Assembly: GCA_011391185.1 (NCBI GenBank) | Contig: JAABRB010000033.1 | Coordinates: forward strand, 1 to 17,466 | Length of the DNA stretch: 17,466 nt | DNA from: Betaproteobacteria bacterium | GTDB lineage: Bacteria > Pseudomonadota > Gammaproteobacteria > Burkholderiales > SG8-39 | Direction: 5' to 3' | Part shown: one piece after another, positions 8,097 to 14,955 of the stretch | Layout: each line of letters begins with the position of its first letter | Numbering within the stretch: the first letter of the stretch is position 1 | Translations under genes and position numbers: made by a program | Notes under the pieces: model-generated | The model's input: only the letters and a program-made list of their open reading frames with translations | The model's database searches: none | What the model was told of the DNA's origin: nothing

Positions 8097-8180
8097 GGCC
8101 TGGCGGGAGATTGACGCCCGCGCGGGAGAGGGCGGGCAGCGTGTGAATCGGGACGACCGGCGACGCGCGGATGCAAGTCA

Positions 8181-8212
8181 CCCGCCGCGCGGCCGCCCGG
8201 GCCGCGCGCGGG
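8181..8212 (-). other. Strong hairpin in the livK-livH gap
   Basis: Arms 8181-8193 and 8201-8212 pair in 12 base pairs, all G-C, with one bulged base and a 7-base loop. It follows the livK stop and is not followed by T residues, so full termination is unlikely. Hairpins here commonly protect the binding-protein message and lower expression of the permease genes; that role is inferred. Confidence 0.55.
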
Positions 8213-8235
8213 CACGCTTCTCATCCGACGCGTGC

Positions 8236-9411
8236 TCAGCGCTTCGCGCCGATCACCTTCCAGTCCTGCACGCGAACGATGGCGCTCTTCGCCGGATCCC
8301 AGTGCCAGACCCGGTAATACTGGGCGGTGCGGAAATGATTCGTCTTGGTCCACTCGAGCGGCCCGCCGCGCAGCCCCTTGAGGTCGACCTTGAGATTGCT
8401 CATTGCGGCCGCGACCTTCTGGGGCGTCGGCGGCCAGGCCGTCTTCCTGAGCGCGGCCTCGAGCACCATGCCCGCCACGAAGCCCTCGGTCAGGTAGGAC
8501 GTCGGGTATTTCAGCCCTGCGCGATGCGCGATCGCGCGCATCTCCGCGTGGGCCGGCAGGTTGTCCTCCAGGAACGCGTTGGTCCCGATGACGTAGAACT
8601 TGCCGTCCTTGATGCGCTCGAGCTCTTCCTCGGCGTTGAGATGCGCCCAGGTCACATAGCTGCCGCTCCAGCCCAGGCGACGCAGCGCCTCGAACGTCCT
8701 CACCTGCGACACCCACGGCGACCAGGAGAACACCCAATTCGGTCCGGCATCCTTGATCTTGGTGGCAAACGGCGTGTAGTCGGGCGTGGGGGGCGGCGTG
8801 TATTCGGTGCCGACTGTCTTCATTCCGAGCGTTGCGGCGAATTTCTCCGCGTGCTCGATGCCGGTTCGCACCAGCGGAATCGCCATTCCCGCGAAGCCGA
8901 TGCTGACCGGGCCGCCGGCCGTCGACTTGATGAACGAGAGCGCCGCTTCCGAGTCGAGGTTGGCGCTGTAGGCGGTCGAGCAGAACTGCAGCGGATCGGC
9001 GGGCGGGTAGGTCTCCTGCGGGCACACGCCGCCCGCGTACAGGAGCGGCACGCCGGAGCGTTTCGACTCGGCAACCATCGGCGCGTAGGTCGAGGACAGG
9101 CTCGCGTTGATGAGCAGAATGACCTTGTCCTGCGAGATCAGCTTCTTCGCATCGGTCGCGGCCTTCGAGGGCTGCGCCCCGTTGTCCTGCACGATGATGC
9201 GCACGGGCTTGCCGTTGATGCCGCCCTGCGCGTTGACGGTATCGATGTACGCCTTCATCGACTCGACGATGGGCGCGTAACCGCCGGCTACCGGGCCGGT
9301 CATGGCGCCCGATACGCCGATCACGTACGCATCCTGTGCAAGCGCCGGCGCGGCACACAGGGCTGCAGCGATCGGTATGGCCAGTGCGAACTTTCCGAGA
9401 CGCTTCATCAT
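8236..9411 (-). CDS. livK: Periplasmic substrate-binding protein of Liv-type ABC transporter (LivK-like)
   Basis: This is a periplasmic ligand-binding protein of the leucine-binding (Peripla_BP_6) family, 391 residues from the chosen start. MMKRLGKFAL then a hydrophobic stretch ending APALA|QD is a clear signal peptide, with cleavage after about residue 25. The mature protein opens YVIGVSGAMTGPVAGGYAPI, the usual first strand and ligand loop of the family. Two cysteines (GGVCPQE and LQFCSTA) about 15 residues apart could form a disulfide. An upstream in-frame ATG at 9450 exists. I reject it because AAGGAGG sits 8 bases before the 9411 ATG and the extra codons come from a 15-bp tandem duplication. 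It lies 50 bases after the acyl-CoA synthetase stop, in the same operon. Such neighbours usually mean a carboxylic or aromatic acid ligand, not necessarily leucine. Confidence 0.92.
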   Translation of the reverse strand: MMKRLGKFALAIPIAAALCAAPALAQDAYVIGVSGAMTGPVAGGYAPIVESMKAYIDTVNAQGGINGKPVRIIVQDNGAQPSKAATDAKKLISQDKVILLINASLSSTYAPMVAESKRSGVPLLYAGGVCPQETYPPADPLQFCSTAYSANLDSEAALSFIKSTAGGPVSIGFAGMAIPLVRTGIEHAEKFAATLGMKTVGTEYTPPPTPDYTPFATKIKDAGPNWVFSWSPWVSQVRTFEALRRLGWSGSYVTWAHLNAEEELERIKDGKFYVIGTNAFLEDNLPAHAEMRAIAHRAGLKYPTSYLTEGFVAGMVLEAALRKTAWPPTPQKVAAAMSNLKVDLKGLRGGPLEWTKTNHFRTAQYYRVWHWDPAKSAIVRVQDWKVIGAKR

Positions 9412-9423
9412 GGCTGCTTCCTC

Positions 9424-9453
9424 CTTGTCGTGCATCAACTTGTCGTGCATCAG
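9424..9453 (-). repeat. 15-bp tandem duplication before livK
   Basis: On the minus strand TTGATGCACGACAAG is repeated head to tail with 14 of 15 bases the same. It creates two in-frame upstream ATGs (MHDKLMHDK) that are probably not the livK start, because the ribosome binding site lies downstream of them. Confidence 0.75.
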
Positions 9454-9461
9454 GGGTGATT

Positions 9462-11462
9462 CTACTCCCGGCTCAACACGTCTCCCGCCCCAGCGGCGAG
9501 CAGCTGCTCCTCGCGGTGGTCGTACATCGCATCGACCAGCTCGCGAAATCGCTCGATCATAAGCGCCCGCTTGACCTTGCGGGTCGGCGTGACCGGCTCG
9601 CCTTCCTCTTCCGGATCGAGTGCTTTGGGCAGGATGCGAAACGCCTTGATCTGCTCGACGCGGGAAAGCTCGATGTTCGCACGCGCAACCTCGCCGTCGA
9701 GCAGCTTGCGCACCTCCGGGTTTTCCGCGAGGTTCGTGAATCCGGTGTAGGCGACATTCTTGCTACGCGCCCAGTCCGACACGGCATCGAAGTCGATCTC
9801 GATGAGCGCCGTGAGGAACTTCATGCCGTGGCCGATTACCATCACCTCCGCAACGTAGGGGCTCGCGCGGAGCACGTTCTCGATGTACGAGGGCGAAAGC
9901 GTCTTGCCGCCCGACGTGACGATGAAATCACGCGCCCGGTCGACGAGCCGCAGCGCCATACCGGTCTTATCCCCTCCTCTCCAAGGAGGGGAGGAATCCT
10001 TTTCCCCTCCTCTCCGAGGAGGGGTGGCCGCATCGCGGCCGGGGTGGTGCGAGCCCGCTGCATCGCGTTCGACCCACTCGCCGATGTCGCCCGTGCGCAG
10101 CCACCCGTCATCGCCCTTCGTCTCGCGCGTCGCCGCGGGATTACCCCAGTAGCCGTCGAAAAGGTCGGCGCTGCGCACCAGGATTTCGCCGCGATTCGCC
10201 TCGTCCTCGGAGAGCCTGATCTCCCATCCGGGCGGCGCGGTGCCGACATTGCCCGGCCGCGGGAACTGTCCGCGCTGCCCGGTGATGATTCCGCCGCCGG
10301 TCTCGGTCTGGCCGTAGAGCTCCATCGTGTTCACGCCCCAGATTTGCCAGAGCGCCATCGTGTCGGGCGGCAACGACGCCCCGCCGGCGACGAGCAATTC
10401 GATCTCGTCCAGCCCGAGTTTGTTCAGAAGCGGTCTGAACACGGCGAGCCGCGCGAGCGCATACGCAGGCGTGAGTGCCGAGCCGCCATCCCACAGCGCG
10501 CGAACGTGCCGCCGGCCGATCTTCATCGCGAGTTCGTAAGCGGCACGTTTCAGGGCGGATGTCCCGGCGATGCTGACCAGTACCTGTGACGCAAACTTCT
10601 GCAGGTAGCGCGGCACCGTGAACAGCACCGTCGGCGCGATCTCGAACATCGTCTGCGGCAGGTCCTCCACGCTCTCGCCGAAATGCGGCACCATGTTCGA
10701 GAGCAGCGGCAGCGTGACGGCGATGTTGCGCCCGAAGATGTGGCACAGCGGCAGATAGGCGACGGTGCGGTGCGTGCGCTCGGCGATCGTCGGATAGTGG
10801 ACGACCATGTTCGCCGCCGCTGCGAGATGCGTGCCGTGGGTCACGAGCGCGCCCTTGGGATGGCCCGACGTGCCGGAGGTGTAGACGATGAATGCACCCG
10901 CCGCCGGATCGATCGCTCGGCCGAGCCGCTCCAGCTCCACCACGCCGGCCGCTCCCGCGGACTCGAAGAGTTGGGCAAACGTTCTGATCTTCGGGTGATC
11001 GTAGGCGAACATCGCGGAGTCGTCGATCACGACGATCCAGCGCAGTCCCGGCAGCTCGTCCGCGTACGGCAGAAACTTGTCGACGTATTCCTGGTTTTCG
11101 GCGACGAAGATCGTGGCGCCGCCATCGCGCATCTGGTATTCGACCTCGGCCGCCGACGCGGTGGGGTAGATGCCGTAGGTGATCGCGCCGAGCGCCTGCG
11201 CGCCGAGATCGCACAGGATCCATTCTTCGCAGGCGTCCCCCATGATCGCGATGCGCTCGCCCTTCGCGAGGCCGAGCGTCGCGAGCCCGCGCGCGCTGCG
11301 CGCCACAAGCTCCGCATATTCGCGCCATGTCCGCTCGCGATACAGCCCGAGATGCTTCGCGCGGTACGCGACTGCATCCGGTTCGCGGCGCGCGCGCTCC
11401 GCGAGCAGCAACGGCGCGCTCTTGCCGCGCAGCTCCGCGTACCACGCCGCGGCGTCACGCAC
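9462..11462 (-). CDS. AMP-forming acyl-CoA synthetase (FadD/ACSL type) with an in-frame repeat insertion
   Basis: This adenylate-forming enzyme activates a carboxylic acid to its CoA thioester via an acyl-AMP. In 666 residues it shows the P-loop YTSGTSGHPKG (194-204), YGQTETGGG (383-391), LRTGDIGEW (455-463), the hinge region LVDRARDFIVTSGGKTLSP (506-524) and C-terminal TPTRKVKR (625-632) with the candidate catalytic lysine. This is the long-chain ACSL-like branch, in which the hinge reads DRARDFIVTSGGK. Between GEW and LVDR, where relatives have a short turn, about 30 residues (around 470-500) are encoded by a REP-like element at 9971-10049. The start is a GTG at 11462, overlapping by 8 bases the stop of a 17-codon leader ORF that has a strong ribosome binding site. 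Context with the Liv importer suggests that it activates the imported acid. Whether the enzyme is active with the insertion is unknown. Confidence 0.9.
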   Translation of the reverse strand: MRDAAAWYAELRGKSAPLLLAERARREPDAVAYRAKHLGLYRERTWREYAELVARSARGLATLGLAKGERIAIMGDACEEWILCDLGAQALGAITYGIYPTASAAEVEYQMRDGGATIFVAENQEYVDKFLPYADELPGLRWIVVIDDSAMFAYDHPKIRTFAQLFESAGAAGVVELERLGRAIDPAAGAFIVYTSGTSGHPKGALVTHGTHLAAAANMVVHYPTIAERTHRTVAYLPLCHIFGRNIAVTLPLLSNMVPHFGESVEDLPQTMFEIAPTVLFTVPRYLQKFASQVLVSIAGTSALKRAAYELAMKIGRRHVRALWDGGSALTPAYALARLAVFRPLLNKLGLDEIELLVAGGASLPPDTMALWQIWGVNTMELYGQTETGGGIITGQRGQFPRPGNVGTAPPGWEIRLSEDEANRGEILVRSADLFDGYWGNPAATRETKGDDGWLRTGDIGEWVERDAAGSHHPGRDAATPPRRGGEKDSSPPWRGGDKTGMALRLVDRARDFIVTSGGKTLSPSYIENVLRASPYVAEVMVIGHGMKFLTALIEIDFDAVSDWARSKNVAYTGFTNLAENPEVRKLLDGEVARANIELSRVEQIKAFRILPKALDPEEEGEPVTPTRKVKRALMIERFRELVDAMYDHREEQLLAAGAGDVLSRE
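9971..10049 (+). repeat. REP-like element plus extra palindrome inside the acyl-CoA synthetase gene
   Basis: Palindromes at 9971-9991 and 10004-10024 (arms CCCCTCCT/AGGAGGGG) are followed by a second hairpin GGCCGC-ATC-GCGGCC and the terminal GGGGTGGT. The 10004-10049 part is a full 46-base element like those at 12875 and 14956. The reading frame of the synthetase is kept through it. It encodes HHPGRDAATPPRRGGE and a second, related stretch SSPPWRGG. Confidence 0.9.
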
Positions 11463-11508
11463 TCGTGTCCACCGCGTACCCGTGGTTCGTCCAGGCGGCT
11501 GCCCGCAT
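11455..11508 (-). CDS. 17-codon leader ORF ahead of the acyl-CoA synthetase
   Basis: This short ORF, MRAAAWTNHGYAVDTSA, has a perfect GGAGGAG ribosome binding site 9 bases before its ATG, while the synthetase GTG has none of note. Its TGA overlaps the synthetase GTG by 8 bases, so ribosomes finishing here could restart on the synthetase. It sits about 32 bases after the predicted transcription start. I do not recognise the peptide, and it lacks runs of one amino acid that would suggest attenuation. Alternatively it is the true N-terminus of the synthetase, separated by a frameshift (biological or assembly error). Confidence 0.45.
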   Translation of the reverse strand: MRAAAWTNHGYAVDTSA

Positions 11509-11546
11509 CGCCACGTTCTCCTCCTTCACCGGCGCGTATCCGGGCG

Positions 11547-11575
11547 ATTGTCCATTGATACGGTGACCCGATCAA
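11547..11575 (-). promoter_or_regulatory. Candidate sigma-70 promoter of the left operon
   Basis: On the minus strand TTGATC (11575-11570) and GACAAT (11552-11547) are separated by exactly 17 bases, each matching four of six consensus positions. The predicted start near 11540 would leave a leader of about 32 bases before the strong ribosome binding site at 11518-11524. It lies in the 215-base divergent gap between the leader ORF and the plus-strand methyltransferase-like gene. Confidence 0.4.
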
Positions 11576-11653
11576 CCGCCGTGCCGCTTCGCCAGGGCGA
11601 TGCGCGGGATCTGCTCGCGGCGCATCTCATTCGGTCGGGAGACGGAATCGCGA

Positions 11654-11659
11654 TAGAAT
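11654..11659 (+). promoter_or_regulatory. Candidate -10 box of the plus-strand MetE-like gene
   Basis: TAGAAT, matching five of six consensus bases, lies 64 bases before the ATG. The best upstream partner, TTCGGT at 11630-11635 with 18-base spacing, is poor, so the promoter is tentative. The gene itself has AAGGAG six bases before its ATG. Confidence 0.3.
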
Positions 11660-11723
11660 TTCGCCTTCGCCGTCGCCGGCGGGTATCCCGTCGCGGCATT
11701 TCCCGCCGAGCAAGGAGCCTCCC

Positions 11724-12836
11724 ATGACGTTACGGCCCGACGGGCGCCCGCCATTCCGCGCGGACCACATTGGCAGCCTGCTCCGGCCGGCCAACCTGCG
11801 CCAGGCGTTTCGCCGGCACGCGGCGAAGGAGATCGACGACGCGGCATTCGGCGCCGTTCAGGACGAGGCGATCCGCGACGTCGTGAAGCTGCAGGAAGAC
11901 TGTGGCCTCGGCGTGGTCACCGATGGCGAGTTCCGGCGCGTCTCGTACTGGGCGCGGTTCGTCAGTCTGACCGAGGGCCTTACCGTGAAGGAGGCGCTCT
12001 TCAAGTTCCATGATGATCACGGCCACGAGACCGACTTCACCACGCCGCACGTGAGCGGGCGCGTGCGCCGGGGCGGACCGATCACGCTCGACGAGTACCG
12101 GTTCGTGTCCGGTATCACGCGCGCGACGGTGAAGATCACGATGCCGTCGCCCTCGACGATGCACTTCTGGCGCGGCAACCAGTACGCCGATCCCGGCGTG
12201 TATCGTGACCCGGCCGAGTTCTTCGCCGAGCTCGGGCGGGTCTACGGCGAGGAGATCACGGATCTCGCAGCGGCGGGTGCGCGCTACGTGCAGCTCGATG
12301 AGGTCGCGCTCGCCGCGCTCTGCGACCCGGCGGCGCGCGAGCGCGTGAAGGCCGACGGTGGCGACCCGGAGCGGCTCGTCGATCTGTATGTGGAAGCGAT
12401 CAACCAGGCCGTGCAGGGGATTCCCGCCGGCGTTGTCGTCGGCGTGCACATGTGCCGTGGCAACTACAAGGGGAAATACCTCGCCGAGGGCGGCTACGAG
12501 TCGGTGGCCGAAAAGCTCTTCCAGCGGGCGGCGGTGAACCACTTCCTGCTCGAGTTCGACACGCCCCGCGCGGGCGATTTCGCGCCGTTGCGCCTGGTGC
12601 CGAAGACCAAGGGCGTGGTGCTCGGCATGGTGAGCTCGAAGGTGCCGCAGCTCGAATCGCTCGACGCGCTCAAGCGGCGGGCCGCGGAGGCCGCGAAGCA
12701 CATCGATCCCGCGCGCCTCGCAATCAGCCCGCAGTGCGGGTTTGCCAGCACGATGGGCGGCAACCCCGTCACCGAGGCCGACGAGCGCGCGAAGCTCAAG
12801 CTCTGCGTGGACGCTGCGCGGGCGATCTGGGGATGA
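11724..12836 (+). CDS. MetE C-terminal-like (cobalamin-independent methionine synthase family) protein
   Basis: This 370-residue protein corresponds to the catalytic C-terminal barrel of MetE and to the stand-alone COG0620 proteins. It is about half the size of true MetE and lacks the N-terminal barrel. Visible motifs are DHIGSLLRP (14-22), VTDGE (65-69), YVQLDE (188-193) and HMCRGN (242-247), with zinc ligands His242 and Cys244, an acid in LLEFD (Glu277) and Cys338 in SPQCGF. These match the His-x-Cys...Glu...Cys zinc site of MetE, so methyl transfer to or from a thiol is likely. The methyl donor and acceptor cannot be told from sequence; such short forms may use simpler donors than polyglutamyl methyl-folate. 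The start is ATG at 11724 after AAGGAG. It is transcribed divergently from the left operon and followed by a 202-base gap with two inverted REP-like elements. Confidence 0.88.
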   Translation: MTLRPDGRPPFRADHIGSLLRPANLRQAFRRHAAKEIDDAAFGAVQDEAIRDVVKLQEDCGLGVVTDGEFRRVSYWARFVSLTEGLTVKEALFKFHDDHGHETDFTTPHVSGRVRRGGPITLDEYRFVSGITRATVKITMPSPSTMHFWRGNQYADPGVYRDPAEFFAELGRVYGEEITDLAAAGARYVQLDEVALAALCDPAARERVKADGGDPERLVDLYVEAINQAVQGIPAGVVVGVHMCRGNYKGKYLAEGGYESVAEKLFQRAAVNHFLLEFDTPRAGDFAPLRLVPKTKGVVLGMVSSKVPQLESLDALKRRAAEAAKHIDPARLAISPQCGFASTMGGNPVTEADERAKLKLCVDAARAIWG

Positions 12837-12874
12837 GTTGATCGGGCCATGCTTGGATCGGAGGGGTGTATTTT

Positions 12875-12920
12875 CCCCTCCTTTTCAAGGAGGGGTGCCC
12901 GCGGAGCGGGCGGGGTGGTT
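12875..12920 (+). repeat. REP-like two-hairpin element, full copy
   Basis: First hairpin CCCCTCCTT-TTC-AAGGAGGGG, second hairpin GCCCGC-GGA-GCGGGC, then GGGGTGGTT. It begins 39 bases after the MetE-like stop and may help end or stabilise that message, though no T-run follows. Confidence 0.9.
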
Positions 12921-12942
12921 AAGGCTTCGATTCGACGCAGCA

Positions 12943-12988
12943 CACCACCCCGGCTGCTGCGCAGCCACCCCTCCTCGGAGAGGAGGGG
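12943..12988 (-). repeat. REP-like two-hairpin element, inverted copy
   Basis: Read on the minus strand: CCCCTCCTC-TCC-GAGGAGGGG, then GGCTGC-GCA-GCAGCC, then GGGGTGGT. It faces the copy at 12875 across 22 bases, so the pair could form one long hairpin or cruciform. Sequence after it (12989-13020) resembles a decayed GC-rich repeat. Confidence 0.9.
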
Positions 12989-13026
12989 AAAAATACTTGG
13001 GCCGCGACCACGCTTGCAGAACCCCC

Positions 13027-13032
13027 TAGAAT
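13027..13032 (+). promoter_or_regulatory. Candidate -10 box directly before the IlvD-like start
   Basis: TAGAAT ends seven bases before the ATG at 13039, so a transcript would begin at or next to the start codon. No Shine-Dalgarno sequence is present (the spacer is CTCCCC), which fits a leaderless message. No good -35 box is seen at the standard spacing, so this remains tentative. Confidence 0.3.
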
Positions 13033-13038
13033 CTCCCC

Positions 13039-14766
13039 ATGACCGATGACTGCACGCCGCCGCGCGGCCTGGCCCGCGGCCTGACGAACTACGGCGACGC
13101 CGATTTCTCGCTCTACCTGCGGCGTTCCTTCGCGCAGTCGATGGGTTATTCGAAGGCGATGCTCGTGCGGCCCGTGGTCGGTATCGCGGATTCCGCGAGC
13201 GGCTTCAACAACTGCCATCGGCACTTTCCGGAACTGATCGACGCGGTAAAGCGCGGCGTGCTCGCCGCGGGCGGGCTGCCCATCCAGTTTCCGACCGTCT
13301 CGCTCGGCGAGGTGTTCCTGCACCCCACGAGCATGATGTTTCGCAATCTCATGGCGATGGACGTCGAGGAGATGATCCGCGCGCAGCCCATGGATGCGGT
13401 GGTGCTCGTCGGCGGGTGCGACAAGACCGTGCCCGCGCAGTTGATGGGCGCGGCATCGGCGAACGTTCCGGCGGTGCAACTCCTGGCCGGACCGATGATG
13501 CCGACCCGCTGGCAGGGCGAGCGACTCGGCGCGTGCACCGATTGCCGGAGATTCTGGGCGATGTTTCGCGCCGGCAGCGTCGACGCGCGGCAGATCGAGG
13601 AGGTAGAGGGAAATCTCGCCACGACCGCCGGAACGTGCGCGGTCATGGGCACCGCGAGCACGATGGCGGCGATCGCGGAGGCGCTCGGCATGACGCTGCC
13701 CGGCACGGCCGCGATCCCGGCGGTGCACGCGGACCGGCTGCGGGCCGCCGAGGCGAGCGGCCGTCAGGCCGTCGCGCTCGCGCAATCGCCCGTGCGACCG
13801 AGCGAAGTCATCACCGAAAAATCGGTCGAGAATGCCCTGCGCGTCCTGCTTGCGATCGGCGGCTCGACGAACGCGATCATTCACCTTACCGCGATCGCGG
13901 GTCGGGTCGGCGTGCGGATTCCGCTTGCGCGGCTGAACGACCTGTCGGATTCGACACCGGTCCTGGTCGACCTCAAGCCCACCGGCCAGCATTACATGTC
14001 GGATCTCTTTTCCGCGGGCGGGGTCGGGGCGCTGCTGCGAGAGCTCGGGGACCTGTTGCATCTCGATTGCCGGACCGTCACCGGCGAGACGCTCGGCGAG
14101 CGCATTGCGGCGCCGCTCGCCTATGTCGATCGCGAGATCGTGCGGCCCATCTCGGATCCGTACCAGAAGCAGGGCGGCCTCGTCGCGCTCTTCGGCAGTC
14201 TCGCGCCGCAGGGGGCGATCCTCAAGCGATCGGCCGCCGATCCGAAGCTGTTCGAGCGCGAGGGACGCGCGGTCGTCTTCACCTCGCTCGAGGATCTCGC
14301 TGCGCGCATCGACGCGACCGGGCTCGACGTGACCGCCGACGATTTTCTCGTGCTGCAAAATGCCGGACCGCGCAGCGGCGCGGCGATGCCCGAGGCTGGT
14401 TATCTCCCGATACCGGCGCGCCTCGCGCGCGCCGGCGTGAAGGACATGGTGCGCATCTCGGATGCGCGCATGAGCGGCACCGCGTACGGCACGATCGTGC
14501 TGCACGTTACGCCGGAGGCGGCGATCGGCGGACCGCTCGCACTGGTCCGGAACGGCGATCGCATCCGGCTCTCGGTCCGTGAACGCCGGATCGATCTCCT
14601 CGTGGACGATCGTGAGCTCGCGCAGCGCCGCGCATCCTGGCGGCCGCCCGCCGAACCGCCCGTGCGCGGCTACGCGAGGCTCTACATGGACCACGTGCTC
14701 CAGGCGGACGAGGGATGTGATTTCGATTTCCTGCGTGAGCAGGGAGGGGCGAGGGGTGGGGCGTGA
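13039..14766 (+). CDS. IlvD/Edd-family sugar-acid dehydratase (L-arabinonate dehydratase-like)
   Basis: This iron-sulfur dehydratase of 575 residues converts a sugar acid (aldonate) to a 2-keto-3-deoxy acid, or, less likely, makes branched-chain 2-oxo acids. Cys59 (FNNCH), Cys127 (GGCDKT) and Cys200 (AGTCAVMGTASTM) fall exactly where the [2Fe-2S] ligands of Rhizobium L-arabinonate dehydratase lie. Lys129 matches the carbamylated metal-binding lysine, and Ser479 in ISDARMSGTAYGT matches the catalytic serine. The GTAYGT ending and the overall match to arabinonate/galactonate dehydratases argue against biosynthetic IlvD (from family memory, no alignment run). The last residues, GGARGGA, come from a G-rich 3' end. 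There is no ribosome binding site before the ATG. The next gene is a DapA-superfamily enzyme, the usual partner acting on 2-keto-3-deoxy acids. The exact sugar acid is uncertain. Confidence 0.88.
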   Translation: MTDDCTPPRGLARGLTNYGDADFSLYLRRSFAQSMGYSKAMLVRPVVGIADSASGFNNCHRHFPELIDAVKRGVLAAGGLPIQFPTVSLGEVFLHPTSMMFRNLMAMDVEEMIRAQPMDAVVLVGGCDKTVPAQLMGAASANVPAVQLLAGPMMPTRWQGERLGACTDCRRFWAMFRAGSVDARQIEEVEGNLATTAGTCAVMGTASTMAAIAEALGMTLPGTAAIPAVHADRLRAAEASGRQAVALAQSPVRPSEVITEKSVENALRVLLAIGGSTNAIIHLTAIAGRVGVRIPLARLNDLSDSTPVLVDLKPTGQHYMSDLFSAGGVGALLRELGDLLHLDCRTVTGETLGERIAAPLAYVDREIVRPISDPYQKQGGLVALFGSLAPQGAILKRSAADPKLFEREGRAVVFTSLEDLAARIDATGLDVTADDFLVLQNAGPRSGAAMPEAGYLPIPARLARAGVKDMVRISDARMSGTAYGTIVLHVTPEAAIGGPLALVRNGDRIRLSVRERRIDLLVDDRELAQRRASWRPPAEPPVRGYARLYMDHVLQADEGCDFDFLREQGGARGGA

Positions 14767-14778
14767 GGAGCAAAACAC

Positions 14779-14824
14779 AACCACCCCGCCGGCTCCGCCG
14801 GCACCCCTCCTTGAAAAGGAGGGG
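14779..14824 (-). repeat. REP-like two-hairpin element, left end of the palindrome array
   Basis: This is a full minus-strand copy starting 13 bases after the dehydratase stop. Its second hairpin is GCCGGC-GGA-GCCGGC. Its palindrome at 14804-14824 is the first of five spaced at 38 bases. Confidence 0.9.
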
Positions 14825-14841
14825 AAAAAAGGCGTAAATCG

Positions 14842-14938
14842 CCCCTCCTTTTCAACGAGGGGAAAAAAGCTCCAGATCGCCCCTCCTTTTCAAGGAGAGG
14901 AAAAAAGCTCCAGATCGCCCCTCCTTTTCAACGAGGGG
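14842..14938. repeat. Tandem palindrome array, 38-bp period
   Basis: Palindromes start at 14804, 14842, 14880, 14918 and 14956, always 38 bases apart. Each is 21 bases, followed by a 17-base spacer. The last three spacers are AAAAAAGCTCCAGATC plus G, G and T; the first is AAAAAAGGCGTAAATCG. Some inner palindromes carry one mismatched pair (AACGAGGGG, AAGGAGAGG). With the two flanking elements it fills the 300-base gap between the dehydratase and DapA-like genes. No coding ORF was seen in it. Confidence 0.9.
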
Positions 14939-14955
14939 AAAAAAGCTCCAGATCT

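Noticed and set aside
11724..12836. Full methionine synthase MetE
   Set aside because: At 370 residues only the C-terminal zinc barrel is present; the N-terminal barrel of MetE is missing and there is no sign of truncation, since it has a good start and ribosome binding site.
13039..14766. Biosynthetic dihydroxy-acid dehydratase IlvD
   Set aside because: The ISDARMSGTAYGT motif and the close overall match to sugar-acid dehydratases favour the arabinonate/galactonate branch. No other branched-chain amino acid synthesis gene is present.
14825..14955. Intrinsic terminators made from the palindromes with A6/T6 tracts
   Set aside because: On the plus strand the hairpin is followed by A residues. 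On the minus strand the T-run comes 11 bases after the preceding hairpin. Neither gives a stem immediately followed by U residues.
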